The notes under the pieces: generated by a model | Seen by the model: the letters and a program-made list of their open reading frames with translations, nothing else | What the model was told of the DNA's origin: nothing | Database searches by the model: none | Shown: in pieces, positions 35,559 through 44,004 of the stretch | How the letters are laid out: every line of letters begins with the position of its first letter | Position numbering within the stretch: position 1 is the first letter of the stretch | Assembly: GCA_019424695.1 (NCBI GenBank) | Contig: JAHYZA010000001.1 | Span: 124,001 to 188,000 of the forward strand | From: Oscillospiraceae bacterium | GTDB lineage: Bacteria; Bacillota; Clostridia; Oscillospirales; Ruminococcaceae | Reading direction: 5' to 3' | Length of the DNA stretch: 64,000 bases | Position numbers and translations under genes: made by a program

Positions 35559-36359
35559 ATGCAACGTCAACCCAAAGGCCAGCTGCGCACCAGCTGGGGC
35601 CACTTCAAGAAATACCGCCCGCTGATCCGGGAACTGGTCACCCGTGACCTCAAGGTCAAATACCGCCGCAGCTTTCTCGGCTATGTGTGGAGTATCCTCA
35701 ACCCGCTTCTCATGATGCTGTTGCAGACGCTGGTCTTTTCGTACATGTTCCGCTTTGATATTCCCAATTATCCGCTGTATCTGATCTGCGGCAACACACT
35801 GTTCAACTTCTTCAACGAAAGTACCAATATGGGCATGGGCAGTGTGCTGGGCAACTCTTCGCTGATCAAAAAAGTGTACGTGCCCAAGTTTATTTTCCCC
35901 ATCAGCCGGGTGGTGTCCAGCTTTGTCAACCTGCTGTTCAGTCTGGTGGCCATCGTGCTGGTCATGCTCATCACCCGCTCGCCCATCTATCCTACGCTGC
36001 TGCTGGTTTGGGTTCCGCTGTTGCTGCTGTTCCTGTTCTGCTGCGGCATGGCGCTGCTGCTGTCGGCCCTGGCGGTGTATTTCCGTGACCTGCAGTATCT
36101 CTACGGTATTGTGACCATGGCCTGGATGTACGCTACACCGCTGTTCTATCCGCTGTCCCAGCTGCCCGGTTTTATGCAGCAGATCGTCAAACTGAACCCG
36201 CTGTATCACTACATCAACTGCATGCGCTGCCTGGTGATGTACGGCTTTGTGCCGGGCCCCAATACATGGTTCGCCTGTGTGGCCTGCGCTGTGGTCATGG
36301 TGGTGCTGGGGCTGGCGGCCTTCCGCAAGCTGCAGCGCAACTTTATTCTGTATCTGTAA
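35559..36359 (+). CDS. ABC-2 type polysaccharide/teichoic acid export permease
   Basis: A 266-residue integral membrane protein. The amphipathic lead LIRELVTRDLKVKYRRSFLGYVWSILNPL is the classic start of Wzm/TagG/RfbA-type permeases. Six helices follow, with NSSLIKKVYVPKFIFPISRV in the first cytoplasmic loop and MYATPLFYPLSQLP near the end. With the ATPase encoded 13 bp downstream it would export an undecaprenyl-linked polymer across the membrane. Gene order (permease then ATPase) and tight spacing support one transporter. Confidence 0.93.
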   Translation: MQRQPKGQLRTSWGHFKKYRPLIRELVTRDLKVKYRRSFLGYVWSILNPLLMMLLQTLVFSYMFRFDIPNYPLYLICGNTLFNFFNESTNMGMGSVLGNSSLIKKVYVPKFIFPISRVVSSFVNLLFSLVAIVLVMLITRSPIYPTLLLVWVPLLLLFLFCCGMALLLSALAVYFRDLQYLYGIVTMAWMYATPLFYPLSQLPGFMQQIVKLNPLYHYINCMRCLVMYGFVPGPNTWFACVACAVVMVVLGLAAFRKLQRNFILYL

Positions 36360-36372
36360 GGAGCCGCCCATT

Positions 36373-37113
36373 ATGCCCATCATTCAGGTGCAAGATGTCT
36401 CGATGCGCTTCAACCTGGCGCAGGAAAAAACTGAGACGCTCAAGGAATATACCGTCAAGCTGCTCAAACGCCAGCTCTTTTTCAATGAATTTTACGCCCT
36501 CAAGAATATCTCCTTTTCCATCGAACAAGGGGAATCGGTGGCGCTGATCGGCCGCAACGGCAGCGGGAAAAGTACCATGCTCAAGCTGATTGCCGGCGTG
36601 ATGTATCCCACCCGCGGCAAGGTGCAGGTCAATGGAGAGATCGCGCCGCTGATCGAGCTGGGCGCCGGTTTTGATCTGGAACTCACCGCCCGGGAAAATG
36701 TTTTCCTCAACGGTGCGGTGCTGGGTCATGACCGAGACTATATGGAAGAACACTTCAAAAACATCATTGACTTTGCCGAACTCTGGGATTTTGTGGATGT
36801 ACCGGTAAAAAATTACTCCAGCGGGATGATCGCCCGTCTGGGCTTTTCCATTGCCACCGAGGTGGAGGCCGAGATCCTGGCCTGTGACGAGATCCTCTCG
36901 GTGGGCGATTTTATGTTCCAGCAAAAATGCCACCAACGCATGGAGAAGATGCTCTCCGGCGGGACAACGCTGCTTTTTGTCAGCCACGACATCAACCAGG
37001 TCAAACAACTGTGCAAACGTGCCATCTGGATCGATCACGGACAGCTGCGCGGGGATGGCCCGGCAGAGGAAGTCTGTGACGCCTATGTGGCGGCGATGCA
37101 GCGCGGCGAATAA
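36373..37113 (+). CDS. ABC-type polysaccharide/teichoic acid export ATP-binding protein
   Basis: A 246-residue Wzt/TagH-type ATPase: an N-terminal extension before the first strand (LAQEKTETLKEYTVKLLKRQLFF), Walker A GRNGSGKST, LIELGAGFDLELTARENVFLNG (typical of this class), signature YSSGMIARLGFS, Walker B ILACDEILSVGD and switch histidine VSHD. It lacks the C-terminal carbohydrate-recognition domain of long Wzt proteins, so export probably does not depend on a modified terminal sugar. The ATG with AAGGAG upstream was chosen over the open frame extending into the permease gene. Confidence 0.94.
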   Translation: MPIIQVQDVSMRFNLAQEKTETLKEYTVKLLKRQLFFNEFYALKNISFSIEQGESVALIGRNGSGKSTMLKLIAGVMYPTRGKVQVNGEIAPLIELGAGFDLELTARENVFLNGAVLGHDRDYMEEHFKNIIDFAELWDFVDVPVKNYSSGMIARLGFSIATEVEAEILACDEILSVGDFMFQQKCHQRMEKMLSGGTTLLFVSHDINQVKQLCKRAIWIDHGQLRGDGPAEEVCDAYVAAMQRGE

Positions 37114-37121
37114 GGAGCTCT

Positions 37122-38915
37122 ATGACACGGAACAAAACACTGAATCAAAAGCAAAATATTTTGCGGGAGTGCCTTACGGTGGTCCTGCTGGTAGCCGCCG
37201 TGGCGGTCTCGGAATATTACTGGTTCCAGCTCTGGCGGCTGGACTGGCATGTGCCCATGCTCTACGGCGGCGACGGCATCTACTGGGTCGGCCAGGTGCA
37301 GCGCAGCTACGGGGAACTGACCGGCTCTCTGGGCTGGCCCTTTTACCAGCCGCCCAGTCCCTATGACCCCAACTATGACCTGATCTATGATCTGTTCGTG
37401 GCCTTCGTAGGGCTTTTCACCAAGGACACCGGTATCGTGTTCAACCTCTATGTGCTGGTCATTCCCTTTGCCAACGCGCTGGCCGGGTATGCGGTATTCC
37501 GCATGGTGGGTATGCGCCGCTGGCTTTCCTTTGCCTTCGGCCTGACCTTTGGCCTGTGCCCCTATGTGCAGCAGCGCCTGGGCGGGCACATGATGCTGGC
37601 CGCCGTGGAGTTCGTGCCGTTCTCGGTGCTGCTCTGCCTCTGGTGTGCCGAGGACCCCGACTTCGGCCGTCCCGGCAAGGGATTTTTCCGCAATCGGCGC
37701 AACTGGCTGGCCATTGCCTTTGCTTGGGGCATTGCCAACAACGGTGCGGCCTACTATCCCTATTTTACCTGCTTTTTCCTGTGCATCACGGCGCTCTGCC
37801 TGATCCTGCGGGACCGCAAACTTTCTGCCGGAGTGCCCTGCTTTTTGACGATTGCCGAGATCGTCCTCTGGATGATCCCCGATTTCTTCCCCATGGTGCT
37901 GGGCATGCTGGCGGGTGTGGGCAGTACGCTGACCAACGGTGTCTACCGCAGTCCCATCGGCGCCGATATTTACAGCCTGCGCATCAGCAGTCTGCTGCTT
38001 TCCCCCAACGGATACGGCTGGGACAAACTGGCCAACTGGCTGAAACAGTATTTCCATCTGCTGGCCACCGATGAGGGGCCCATGTACAACGAAAATTCCT
38101 ACGGCTATCTTGGCATCGTAGGCGTTGTGGGATTCCTGGCGCTGCTGGTACTGCTCTTCCATACGCGGCCCTGGCAAGCCGGGAAGACCGACAAGCCGCA
38201 GCTGGGGGACCGTGTGTGGCTGCTGGGACGGTTGAATGTGGCCGCGCTTTTGTTGGCCTCCATTGCGAGTTTTGGCGGGCTGATCGGGATTCTGGTACGC
38301 TTCATCCGCGGTTACAACCGCATCAGTCCCTATATCGCGTTCTTTGCGCTGCTGGCCGTGGGCCTGTGGGCCGAGCGCTGGCTGCAGAACCATACAGGCC
38401 GCGGCAAACGGATTTTCACGGTGGTGCTGGCACTGGTGCTGGCCTACAGTTACTGGGAGCAGCAGGGCCTTTTTGTGCCCAAATATGAGGAAGTCCAGAC
38501 CACGTGGTACCAGGACCAGGAGTTCATGGACCGGGTCGAGGATGTCACCCAGGAGGGCGACGTGATCTTCCAGCTGCCGTATATGAAGAACTTTGAAAAC
38601 GGTTCGCTGAACAATATGTGGGATTACACCCAGCTGCGCGCTCCGCTGCACAGCAGCAAGCTGCATTTCAGCTACGGTGCCGGTTATGGCACCGAGAATG
38701 ACGTCTGGTACAAGGAGACCAGCGAACTCCCGCCCGAGGAGATGGTGACGGAACTGCGGGCGCAGGGGGTGGCCGGTATCTATCTGAATCTGGACGGCTA
38801 CGCTGTGGAGGACCAGCAGCAGACACTGGATTCGCTGGTCGAGGCGGCCGGCTGCAGCCCGGAGGATGTGCTCGAGCACGAAAGCGGTATGATCTGCTAT
38901 ATTCCGCTGGAATAA
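37122..38915 (+). CDS. Large polytopic membrane protein, GT-C-like (first of three)
   Basis: A 597-residue protein with about twelve helices and a roughly 150-residue exterior C-terminal domain. The first exterior loop carries YGGDGIYWVGQVQRSYGE and PYDPNYDLIYDL, with the acidic residue placed as in GT-C transferases. It begins 8 bp after the export ATPase stop. Position implies a role in building or decorating the exported polymer, for example adding sugars from polyprenyl-phosphate carriers on the outer face (inference). Related proteins are annotated YfhO-like or simply membrane protein. Confidence 0.75.
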   Translation: MTRNKTLNQKQNILRECLTVVLLVAAVAVSEYYWFQLWRLDWHVPMLYGGDGIYWVGQVQRSYGELTGSLGWPFYQPPSPYDPNYDLIYDLFVAFVGLFTKDTGIVFNLYVLVIPFANALAGYAVFRMVGMRRWLSFAFGLTFGLCPYVQQRLGGHMMLAAVEFVPFSVLLCLWCAEDPDFGRPGKGFFRNRRNWLAIAFAWGIANNGAAYYPYFTCFFLCITALCLILRDRKLSAGVPCFLTIAEIVLWMIPDFFPMVLGMLAGVGSTLTNGVYRSPIGADIYSLRISSLLLSPNGYGWDKLANWLKQYFHLLATDEGPMYNENSYGYLGIVGVVGFLALLVLLFHTRPWQAGKTDKPQLGDRVWLLGRLNVAALLLASIASFGGLIGILVRFIRGYNRISPYIAFFALLAVGLWAERWLQNHTGRGKRIFTVVLALVLAYSYWEQQGLFVPKYEEVQTTWYQDQEFMDRVEDVTQEGDVIFQLPYMKNFENGSLNNMWDYTQLRAPLHSSKLHFSYGAGYGTENDVWYKETSELPPEEMVTELRAQGVAGIYLNLDGYAVEDQQQTLDSLVEAAGCSPEDVLEHESGMICYIPLE

Positions 38916-38933
38916 ACACAACGGGGGAGAGGA

Positions 38934-40730
38934 ATGAAACTGAAAACCTGGACCCAAAGCCGGTGGTTCTGGCCGGCGGTATGCCTGCTTTCCCTCGTGG
39001 CGGGGTGGTGGTATCTGAGTATCATCACCTGCGCGCCGCTGGGCGGTGATGATGAGATCATCAATTTGCAGAATTATTACTTTGCCACTCACCACACGTT
39101 CTGGGAGGTCCTGGCTGCCAACTGGAAGGAGATTCTGCCCCAGTTCCTGCTGCAAAGCGGGCGGTTCCGGCCATTCTCCTCACCGCCGCTCATCGGCTGG
39201 ACCAGCTATTTCCTGGGGGACCTGGTAGGGTACCGGCTGTATATTCTGGCCTGGACCTATGCAGACATTCTGCTGGCGGCCTGGCTGGTGGGCAAAGCGG
39301 CTCGCAATGCCAGGGTCGGAGCGCTGTGCTTCTGCCTGCTGCCGATGATGTTCTCCCTCTGGCAGGACTCCACCGGCAACAGTCTGTACTCCTACGGCGC
39401 ACTGGTCCAGAGCACGCTTCTGCCGGTGTTGCTGGCGGGACTGTGCATCCTGCGCTGGCAGGACACCGGCCACCTGCGTTGGGCCGTACTGGGCGCGTAC
39501 TGTGCGTTCCATGCCTGTTCGACTTTTGAAATCGGCTTTGTCTATATTGTGCCGCTGTTCGGCCTGGCCTGGATGTATACCGGCAAAGTGCGCCCGGCGC
39601 TGCGGCTGAGCGTTCCGGTGCTGGCGGGGGAAGCGGTGACGCTGGCTTTCAATCTGGGGGCCCGTGTCGTCAATGCGCTGCGCGCAGCCGGACTGCTGGC
39701 CGGTGATGTACAGGATCTGGGCGGCATTTCTCCCAACTTCGATCCGGTGGCGATTCTGCGCACCTGGGTCATGCAGATGTCGGCGGGCTTCCCCCTCAAT
39801 GCCATGATTGCCGGCAAGATGCGCCCGGGACAGATCGAATGGTCCGATGTGGTGTGCGGCGTCTTGCTGGCCGTTGCGGTGATCGCCGTGCTGGTGGCTT
39901 TGCAGCGCCTGCCGGACCGTAAAGAAAACCTGCTGTTGTTCCTGTCGGGACTGGCCATGCTGTCCGCCCCGGCGCTGATGATCGCGGTCTCGCCCAAATA
40001 CCAGAAGGCGGGCAATGTGGATTGGCGGCACGGCTATATCCCCCAGACGGTGGAATCCTTTGGCGTGGGGCTGATGGCGGTGGCAGTGCTCATTGCACTG
40101 CTGCGCTGGGCCCGCGGCAAGCGCTGGTGGCCGCGCTGGCGTGTGGCGGTCAGTGTGGTGCTGGCCGTGGGCATGGCCGGTTCGGTGGTCTGGCAGCGTG
40201 CGGCGACCCGCGCGGCGTATGCCGGCGGCGGTCGTGACTATACCGTGTTCGGCGAGGCTGTGGAAGCGGGCATTGCGGAACCGGCCGGAACACAGGACCC
40301 GGTGGTCTGTGATTACATGATCTGGGGCGGCAATCTGACGGCCCAGAAGGCGTTCTTCCAGCGGTATGCCGACACCGATACCAACGCCCATGCGCTGCAG
40401 GTCTGGCGCGGCGAGGAACATGAGGAAGAAATCGTGTACCGCCTGGGCATCACCCGGGGCGAGAATACCCGTTATGATGCAGCCTGGTTTGCACGGGGTG
40501 CCGATGAGGCACTGGAAACGGTTACTGACGTGACGGTGTACCTGCCGTCGCGCGCCGATCAGGATGCGGTGCTGCATTATACGACCCGCGCGGCGGACGG
40601 CACCGAAACGGAATATGCGGCCCCGGTGCAGGAACTGTATACGGGCGATGCCGGAAACGGCGGGCAGTGGCTGCAGCTGGACACACAGGACCCCGTGGTG
40701 GGGGACAGCCTCAGTCTGACAGCGCCATGA
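38934..40730 (+). CDS. Large polytopic membrane protein, GT-C-like (second of three)
   Basis: A 598-residue protein. After the first helix (FWPAVCLLSLVAGWWYLSI) the exterior loop contains LGGDDEIINLQNYYF, a DDE acidic cluster, then SGRFRPFSSPPLIGW. About eleven helices follow, with a C-terminal exterior domain of about 170 residues (from ATRAAYAGGGRDYTVFGEA). The ATG has GGGGGAGAGG upstream and lies 18 bp after the previous gene. Probably a transferase or modification enzyme of the exported glycan; substrate unknown. Confidence 0.75.
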   Translation: MKLKTWTQSRWFWPAVCLLSLVAGWWYLSIITCAPLGGDDEIINLQNYYFATHHTFWEVLAANWKEILPQFLLQSGRFRPFSSPPLIGWTSYFLGDLVGYRLYILAWTYADILLAAWLVGKAARNARVGALCFCLLPMMFSLWQDSTGNSLYSYGALVQSTLLPVLLAGLCILRWQDTGHLRWAVLGAYCAFHACSTFEIGFVYIVPLFGLAWMYTGKVRPALRLSVPVLAGEAVTLAFNLGARVVNALRAAGLLAGDVQDLGGISPNFDPVAILRTWVMQMSAGFPLNAMIAGKMRPGQIEWSDVVCGVLLAVAVIAVLVALQRLPDRKENLLLFLSGLAMLSAPALMIAVSPKYQKAGNVDWRHGYIPQTVESFGVGLMAVAVLIALLRWARGKRWWPRWRVAVSVVLAVGMAGSVVWQRAATRAAYAGGGRDYTVFGEAVEAGIAEPAGTQDPVVCDYMIWGGNLTAQKAFFQRYADTDTNAHALQVWRGEEHEEEIVYRLGITRGENTRYDAAWFARGADEALETVTDVTVYLPSRADQDAVLHYTTRAADGTETEYAAPVQELYTGDAGNGGQWLQLDTQDPVVGDSLSLTAP

Positions 40731-40758
40731 AAATACCCGCTTCGGGAGGACATAAGAG

Positions 40759-41964
40759 TTGCAAACAATTTGCAAAAAGAAGATACCGCCGCTGCTGCCG
40801 CTGCTGGCGTTCGCGGCCTATTTCATCGTGATGTGCTGGCTGCACTACCAGCAGCTCTGCAGTACCAATGATTCGGTATCGGATCTGGTGCAGCACCTGG
40901 AGGAAGCGCTGAACAGTGAGGTATATACTGCGGCGTATTTCCTGCTGCCGCCGGCGTATGCCCTGGCAGGAAAATGGGGCGTGGCCATGTTGGTGTCGGC
41001 CTTTCAGGTGGGGGCCTTGGCCGTTTTTGCGTGGGGGATGCGCACTGCGGTCCCCCGGCTTTCCACCTCGGCCAGATGGCTTCTGAGCCTGGTCGTCAAT
41101 CTGGCGCAGGCAGCCTGGGTCCCCAATGGGGGATACTGGTATCTGGGAACCATCAACGGCACGATTTACCACAACACCACTTATATCATGATGGCCCCGT
41201 TTGCGTTGCTGGCCATGCTGTGTTTTTACCGCGCCTGGGAGGGCATGCACAGTGGCCTGGATGCCAGAAAGTGGCTGATCTATACCGTGCTGCTTACCAT
41301 CTCCACGGCGTTCAAGGCAAACTTCGTCTTTGCCTTTGCCCCGGCGCTGCTGATTCTGCTCGTTGTGGATCTGGTGCGGACCCGCGGCAAAAATCTCAAA
41401 CGGGAGATTCTGATGGGCTGCAGCGTGCTGCCAAGCATCGCCCTGTGCCTGCTGGAATCGGTGGTTCTGTTCGGCGGGGAAGGCGACGGGCTGGTATTTA
41501 TTTTTGCCGCGGACCCCGACCAGATCAAGAATACGGTTTTTCTGTGGGGTTGGTTCAATGCGGCATCCCGCTGGGGGATGATCCGCTCGCTGCTGTTTGT
41601 GGGCGCTGTGGCACTGTTGCTGGGCCGTCAGGCATGGAGCTTTTTCCGCTATCGGGTCAGTTTTCTGACCTTCTGCGTCGCCATGGCAGAAGCTCTGCTC
41701 ATTGTGGAAAGCGGCGAACGTGCCGGGTATGGCAATCTCTGGTGGGGACCGTTCGTCTGCTATTGGGTATTCTTGCTGGAATCCTTCTGCGCTTTCCTGC
41801 GGGAGGTCTACGCCTGGCGGGACGGCCAGCGAAAACGTTTGCTGGGGGTTCGGCTGCTGATCTGCGGCGTGGCGCTGCTGTGGCAAATCGTCAGCGGTGT
41901 GTGCTTCCTGGTTTTGCTGCTGCAGGGAAATCCCTACAATCTTGCCATTTCCAGCTGGTTCTGA
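40759..41964 (+). CDS. Polytopic membrane protein, GT-C-like (third of three)
   Basis: A 401-residue protein with about ten helices and no large soluble C-terminal domain. The first loop has STNDSVSDLVQHLEEALNSE, and GGYWYLGTINGTIYHNTTY occurs near residue 130. The TTG start is supported by GGGAGG nine bases upstream; no ATG occurs for the next 25 codons. It is the last gene of the operon that begins at 33114 and is followed by a terminator. Shorter than its two upstream neighbours, it resembles them in layout rather than in detailed sequence. Confidence 0.7.
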   Translation: MQTICKKKIPPLLPLLAFAAYFIVMCWLHYQQLCSTNDSVSDLVQHLEEALNSEVYTAAYFLLPPAYALAGKWGVAMLVSAFQVGALAVFAWGMRTAVPRLSTSARWLLSLVVNLAQAAWVPNGGYWYLGTINGTIYHNTTYIMMAPFALLAMLCFYRAWEGMHSGLDARKWLIYTVLLTISTAFKANFVFAFAPALLILLVVDLVRTRGKNLKREILMGCSVLPSIALCLLESVVLFGGEGDGLVFIFAADPDQIKNTVFLWGWFNAASRWGMIRSLLFVGAVALLLGRQAWSFFRYRVSFLTFCVAMAEALLIVESGERAGYGNLWWGPFVCYWVFLLESFCAFLREVYAWRDGQRKRLLGVRLLICGVALLWQIVSGVCFLVLLLQGNPYNLAISSWF

Positions 41965-41975
41965 ATACAAAAAAG

Positions 41976-42017
41976 GCGGCATGTCTGCGGAAACTTCCGT
42001 GGACATGCCGCTTGATT
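41976..42017. terminator. Terminator at the end of the polysaccharide operon
   Basis: Outer arms GCGGCATGTC / GACATGCCGC with an inner CGGAA/TTCCG pair, followed by TTGATTTTTT. It lies between convergent genes, and the opposite side is also T-rich on the minus strand. Confidence 0.85.
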
Positions 42018-42029
42018 TTTTGGGGGAGG

Positions 42030-43316
42030 TTACGTTTCCCAGCGGTCAAATGGCAGAGCAAAAATCGCACCGCAGAGCAGGAAAGCGGCGGGATCGCTGG
42101 TGATGTGCAGTACCTGGGTCTCCATATAGCCGTAAAACAGTACGGCTATCAGACAGGCCACAGCCTGCCAGTGCCCCTGCCGGGCGTGGCCGTGCAGTGC
42201 AACAGTCAGCAGCACCACCGCAAGGCCCAGCATGACCGGGCCCAACTGGTATAAAAGATAAATAAAGAGATTATCCAGCGGCGGCCATTCGTCCAGCATC
42301 TGGCCGGCGATCTTGATGTCAAATACGCGGTATGCCGCCCAGGCCAGAGAGATGCGGCAGGTCAGCAGGTCATCCAGCCGCTTGAGCCAGGTCGGGCCGA
42401 TGTCGTTTGCCCAGGGACCGACTTTTACGACGAACAGCGGCAGGATCAGGCTGAACGCCGTCAACAAGGGCACCAGAGCGGCCACCAGTGAAGCCCTGCG
42501 CCGCCCGGCCGGGCGCAGAGAAAAGAGTTTTGCCACTGCCAGCAGCAGCGCCAGCAGCAGGGAACAGAGGGCCGCCGAGCGGGAAGCAGGCCCGACCATC
42601 AGAAAGATTCCCACACCGGCTACGGCGGCAATTTCCAGCCAGTGCAGCCGTGCCTGACGCAGGAGCACCCAGGCCAGTAGCAAACCGAAGACGATGCCGC
42701 CGAAGGTGTTGGGATGGCCGTAACCGAACATCAGACGGAAGGTGCCGTTGCGTTCGCTGAGGGCATCCGGGGCGATGACCCCGGCAAAATGGAGGATCTC
42801 CACCAGTGCCAGAGTGGGCAGGCCGCAGGCAAGGAAAGTTTTCATGGCCCGGCGCAGCGGCACATCCTTGGCGGCCAGCAGCACCACCGCAAGGCCCAGA
42901 AACCAGATGTTCTGCCCGTTGAAGTAGACCCAGCGGGCAATGAAATACAGCGCTCCGGCCACACCCAGGCTGCGCCAGTTGTAGCGCGTTCCCAGCAGGA
43001 TTTTGGCAAAGAAGGCGAGGTACATGACGGTGTCCAGCACAGGAGATACCTGTTCCTGCAGCCAGGGCCACTGTTCCCGGGCCATGCTGTTGCAGAACAC
43101 AACAGTGAATTCATATAAGATCAGGCCCAGACAAAAGGCAGCCTGTCCGGCACGCAGCCGCCAGGCCGCGCCCCAGGGCCCGAAAAGCAGATGATCCTCC
43201 TGCCAGAGAGTACGCAGCCCACAGGCAGGGCCGCCACAGCGGCGCCAGGCCAGAATAAAATCCACAGCCGCCGCGGCAAACAGGGCCAGCAGCAGACCGT
43301 TTGCAAAACCAAACAA
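42030..43316 (-). CDS. Wzy/O-antigen-ligase-like polysaccharide polymerase
   Basis: A 428-residue protein with ten or more helices. The block FGYGHPNTFGGIVFGLLLAW followed by VGPASRSAALCSLL resembles the loop of Wzy-type capsule polymerases of Firmicutes, where GHPN and a downstream arginine are conserved. It may polymerise the repeat unit of the glycan handled by the neighbouring operon. The start is taken as TTG at 43316, preceded by GGAGG eight bases upstream. The in-frame codons up to 43379 are occupied by the promoter itself, which argues against a longer protein. Confidence 0.72.
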   Translation of the reverse strand: MFGFANGLLLALFAAAAVDFILAWRRCGGPACGLRTLWQEDHLLFGPWGAAWRLRAGQAAFCLGLILYEFTVVFCNSMAREQWPWLQEQVSPVLDTVMYLAFFAKILLGTRYNWRSLGVAGALYFIARWVYFNGQNIWFLGLAVVLLAAKDVPLRRAMKTFLACGLPTLALVEILHFAGVIAPDALSERNGTFRLMFGYGHPNTFGGIVFGLLLAWVLLRQARLHWLEIAAVAGVGIFLMVGPASRSAALCSLLLALLLAVAKLFSLRPAGRRRASLVAALVPLLTAFSLILPLFVVKVGPWANDIGPTWLKRLDDLLTCRISLAWAAYRVFDIKIAGQMLDEWPPLDNLFIYLLYQLGPVMLGLAVVLLTVALHGHARQGHWQAVACLIAVLFYGYMETQVLHITSDPAAFLLCGAIFALPFDRWET

Positions 43317-43349
43317 GAGAAGGTCCTCCGTATCATCAGAATTGCCTTT

Positions 43350-43379
43350 ATTATAAACGTTAGGGTCGGTGTTTGACAA
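43350..43379 (-). promoter_or_regulatory. Promoter of the Wzy-like gene
   Basis: Minus-strand TTGTCA, 18 bp spacer, TATAAT. Its -35 box overlaps the -35 box of the divergent PAP2 promoter. Confidence 0.7.
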
Positions 43380-43401
43380 GCCTTTTGCAGGGTGCTATCC
43401 T
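43373..43401 (+). promoter_or_regulatory. Promoter of the PAP2 gene
   Basis: TTGACA, 17 bp spacer, TATCCT, 29 bp before the PAP2 ATG. It shares five bases of the -35 region with the minus-strand promoter. Confidence 0.65.
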
Positions 43402-43429
43402 TATACCATTCAATAAGGGAGGCCCGTCC

Positions 43430-43951
43430 ATGAACGAACATCGTTACCGTGCCATTATCGGCTGGTTTCAGGCACGCCCGGCCGCCAAGCGGGTACTGTA
43501 TCTCGTCAGCCGGGGGGCTGTGGCAGCCGTGTATGTGTTGTATGGTGTGCTGCTGCTCTGGCTGGCAGTCTGGCGGCGCACACTGGTGCTGCCTGCGGTA
43601 CTGATTCCGGCGTTGGCATTTTGGATTGGCAGTGCCCTGCGCGCCAGGATCAACCGTCCACGCCCCTATACTGCGCTAGGCTACCGCCCGCTCTTCCCCA
43701 AAAAAGAAGCCGGCTGCAGCATGCCCAGCCGACATTGCTTTTCGGCGGCGGCCATTGCGGTGGTGGCCTGGCATTGCAGTACGCTGCTGGGGACCGCGCT
43801 GGTCGTGCTGGCGGCCCTGATTGCTGTTTCCCGCGTAATCACCGGCGTACACTATATCAGCGATGTGCTGGCGGGCCTTGCGTTTGGCAGCGGTTTTGCA
43901 CTACTGGGATGGCAGCTTTATGGGCTGGCGGTGCAGGCACTGCTGGGATAA
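43430..43951 (+). CDS. PAP2-superfamily membrane phosphatase
   Basis: A 173-residue protein with about five helices and the three phosphatase motifs: RARINRPRPY (KX6RP-like), PSRHCFSA (catalytic histidine) and SRVITGVHYISDVLAG (second histidine). Members dephosphorylate undecaprenyl pyrophosphate or phosphatidyl-glycerophosphate. Next to polysaccharide polymerisation and export genes, recycling of the lipid carrier is a reasonable guess. ATG with AAGGGAGG upstream. Divergent from the Wzy-like gene. Confidence 0.9.
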   Translation: MNEHRYRAIIGWFQARPAAKRVLYLVSRGAVAAVYVLYGVLLLWLAVWRRTLVLPAVLIPALAFWIGSALRARINRPRPYTALGYRPLFPKKEAGCSMPSRHCFSAAAIAVVAWHCSTLLGTALVVLAALIAVSRVITGVHYISDVLAGLAFGSGFALLGWQLYGLAVQALLG

Positions 43952-43960
43952 AACACAAAC

Positions 43961-43981
43961 GCCGGACGCAGGGCGTCCGGC
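43961..43981. terminator. Hairpin terminator between PAP2 and flavoprotein genes
   Basis: GCCGGACGC and complement with an AGG loop. The T-rich tail is better on the minus strand (GTTTGTGTTTTA), so it mainly ends the flavoprotein transcript. Confidence 0.65.
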
Positions 43982-44004
43982 ACCGGCATTTCTTGTCAGG
44001 TCAT

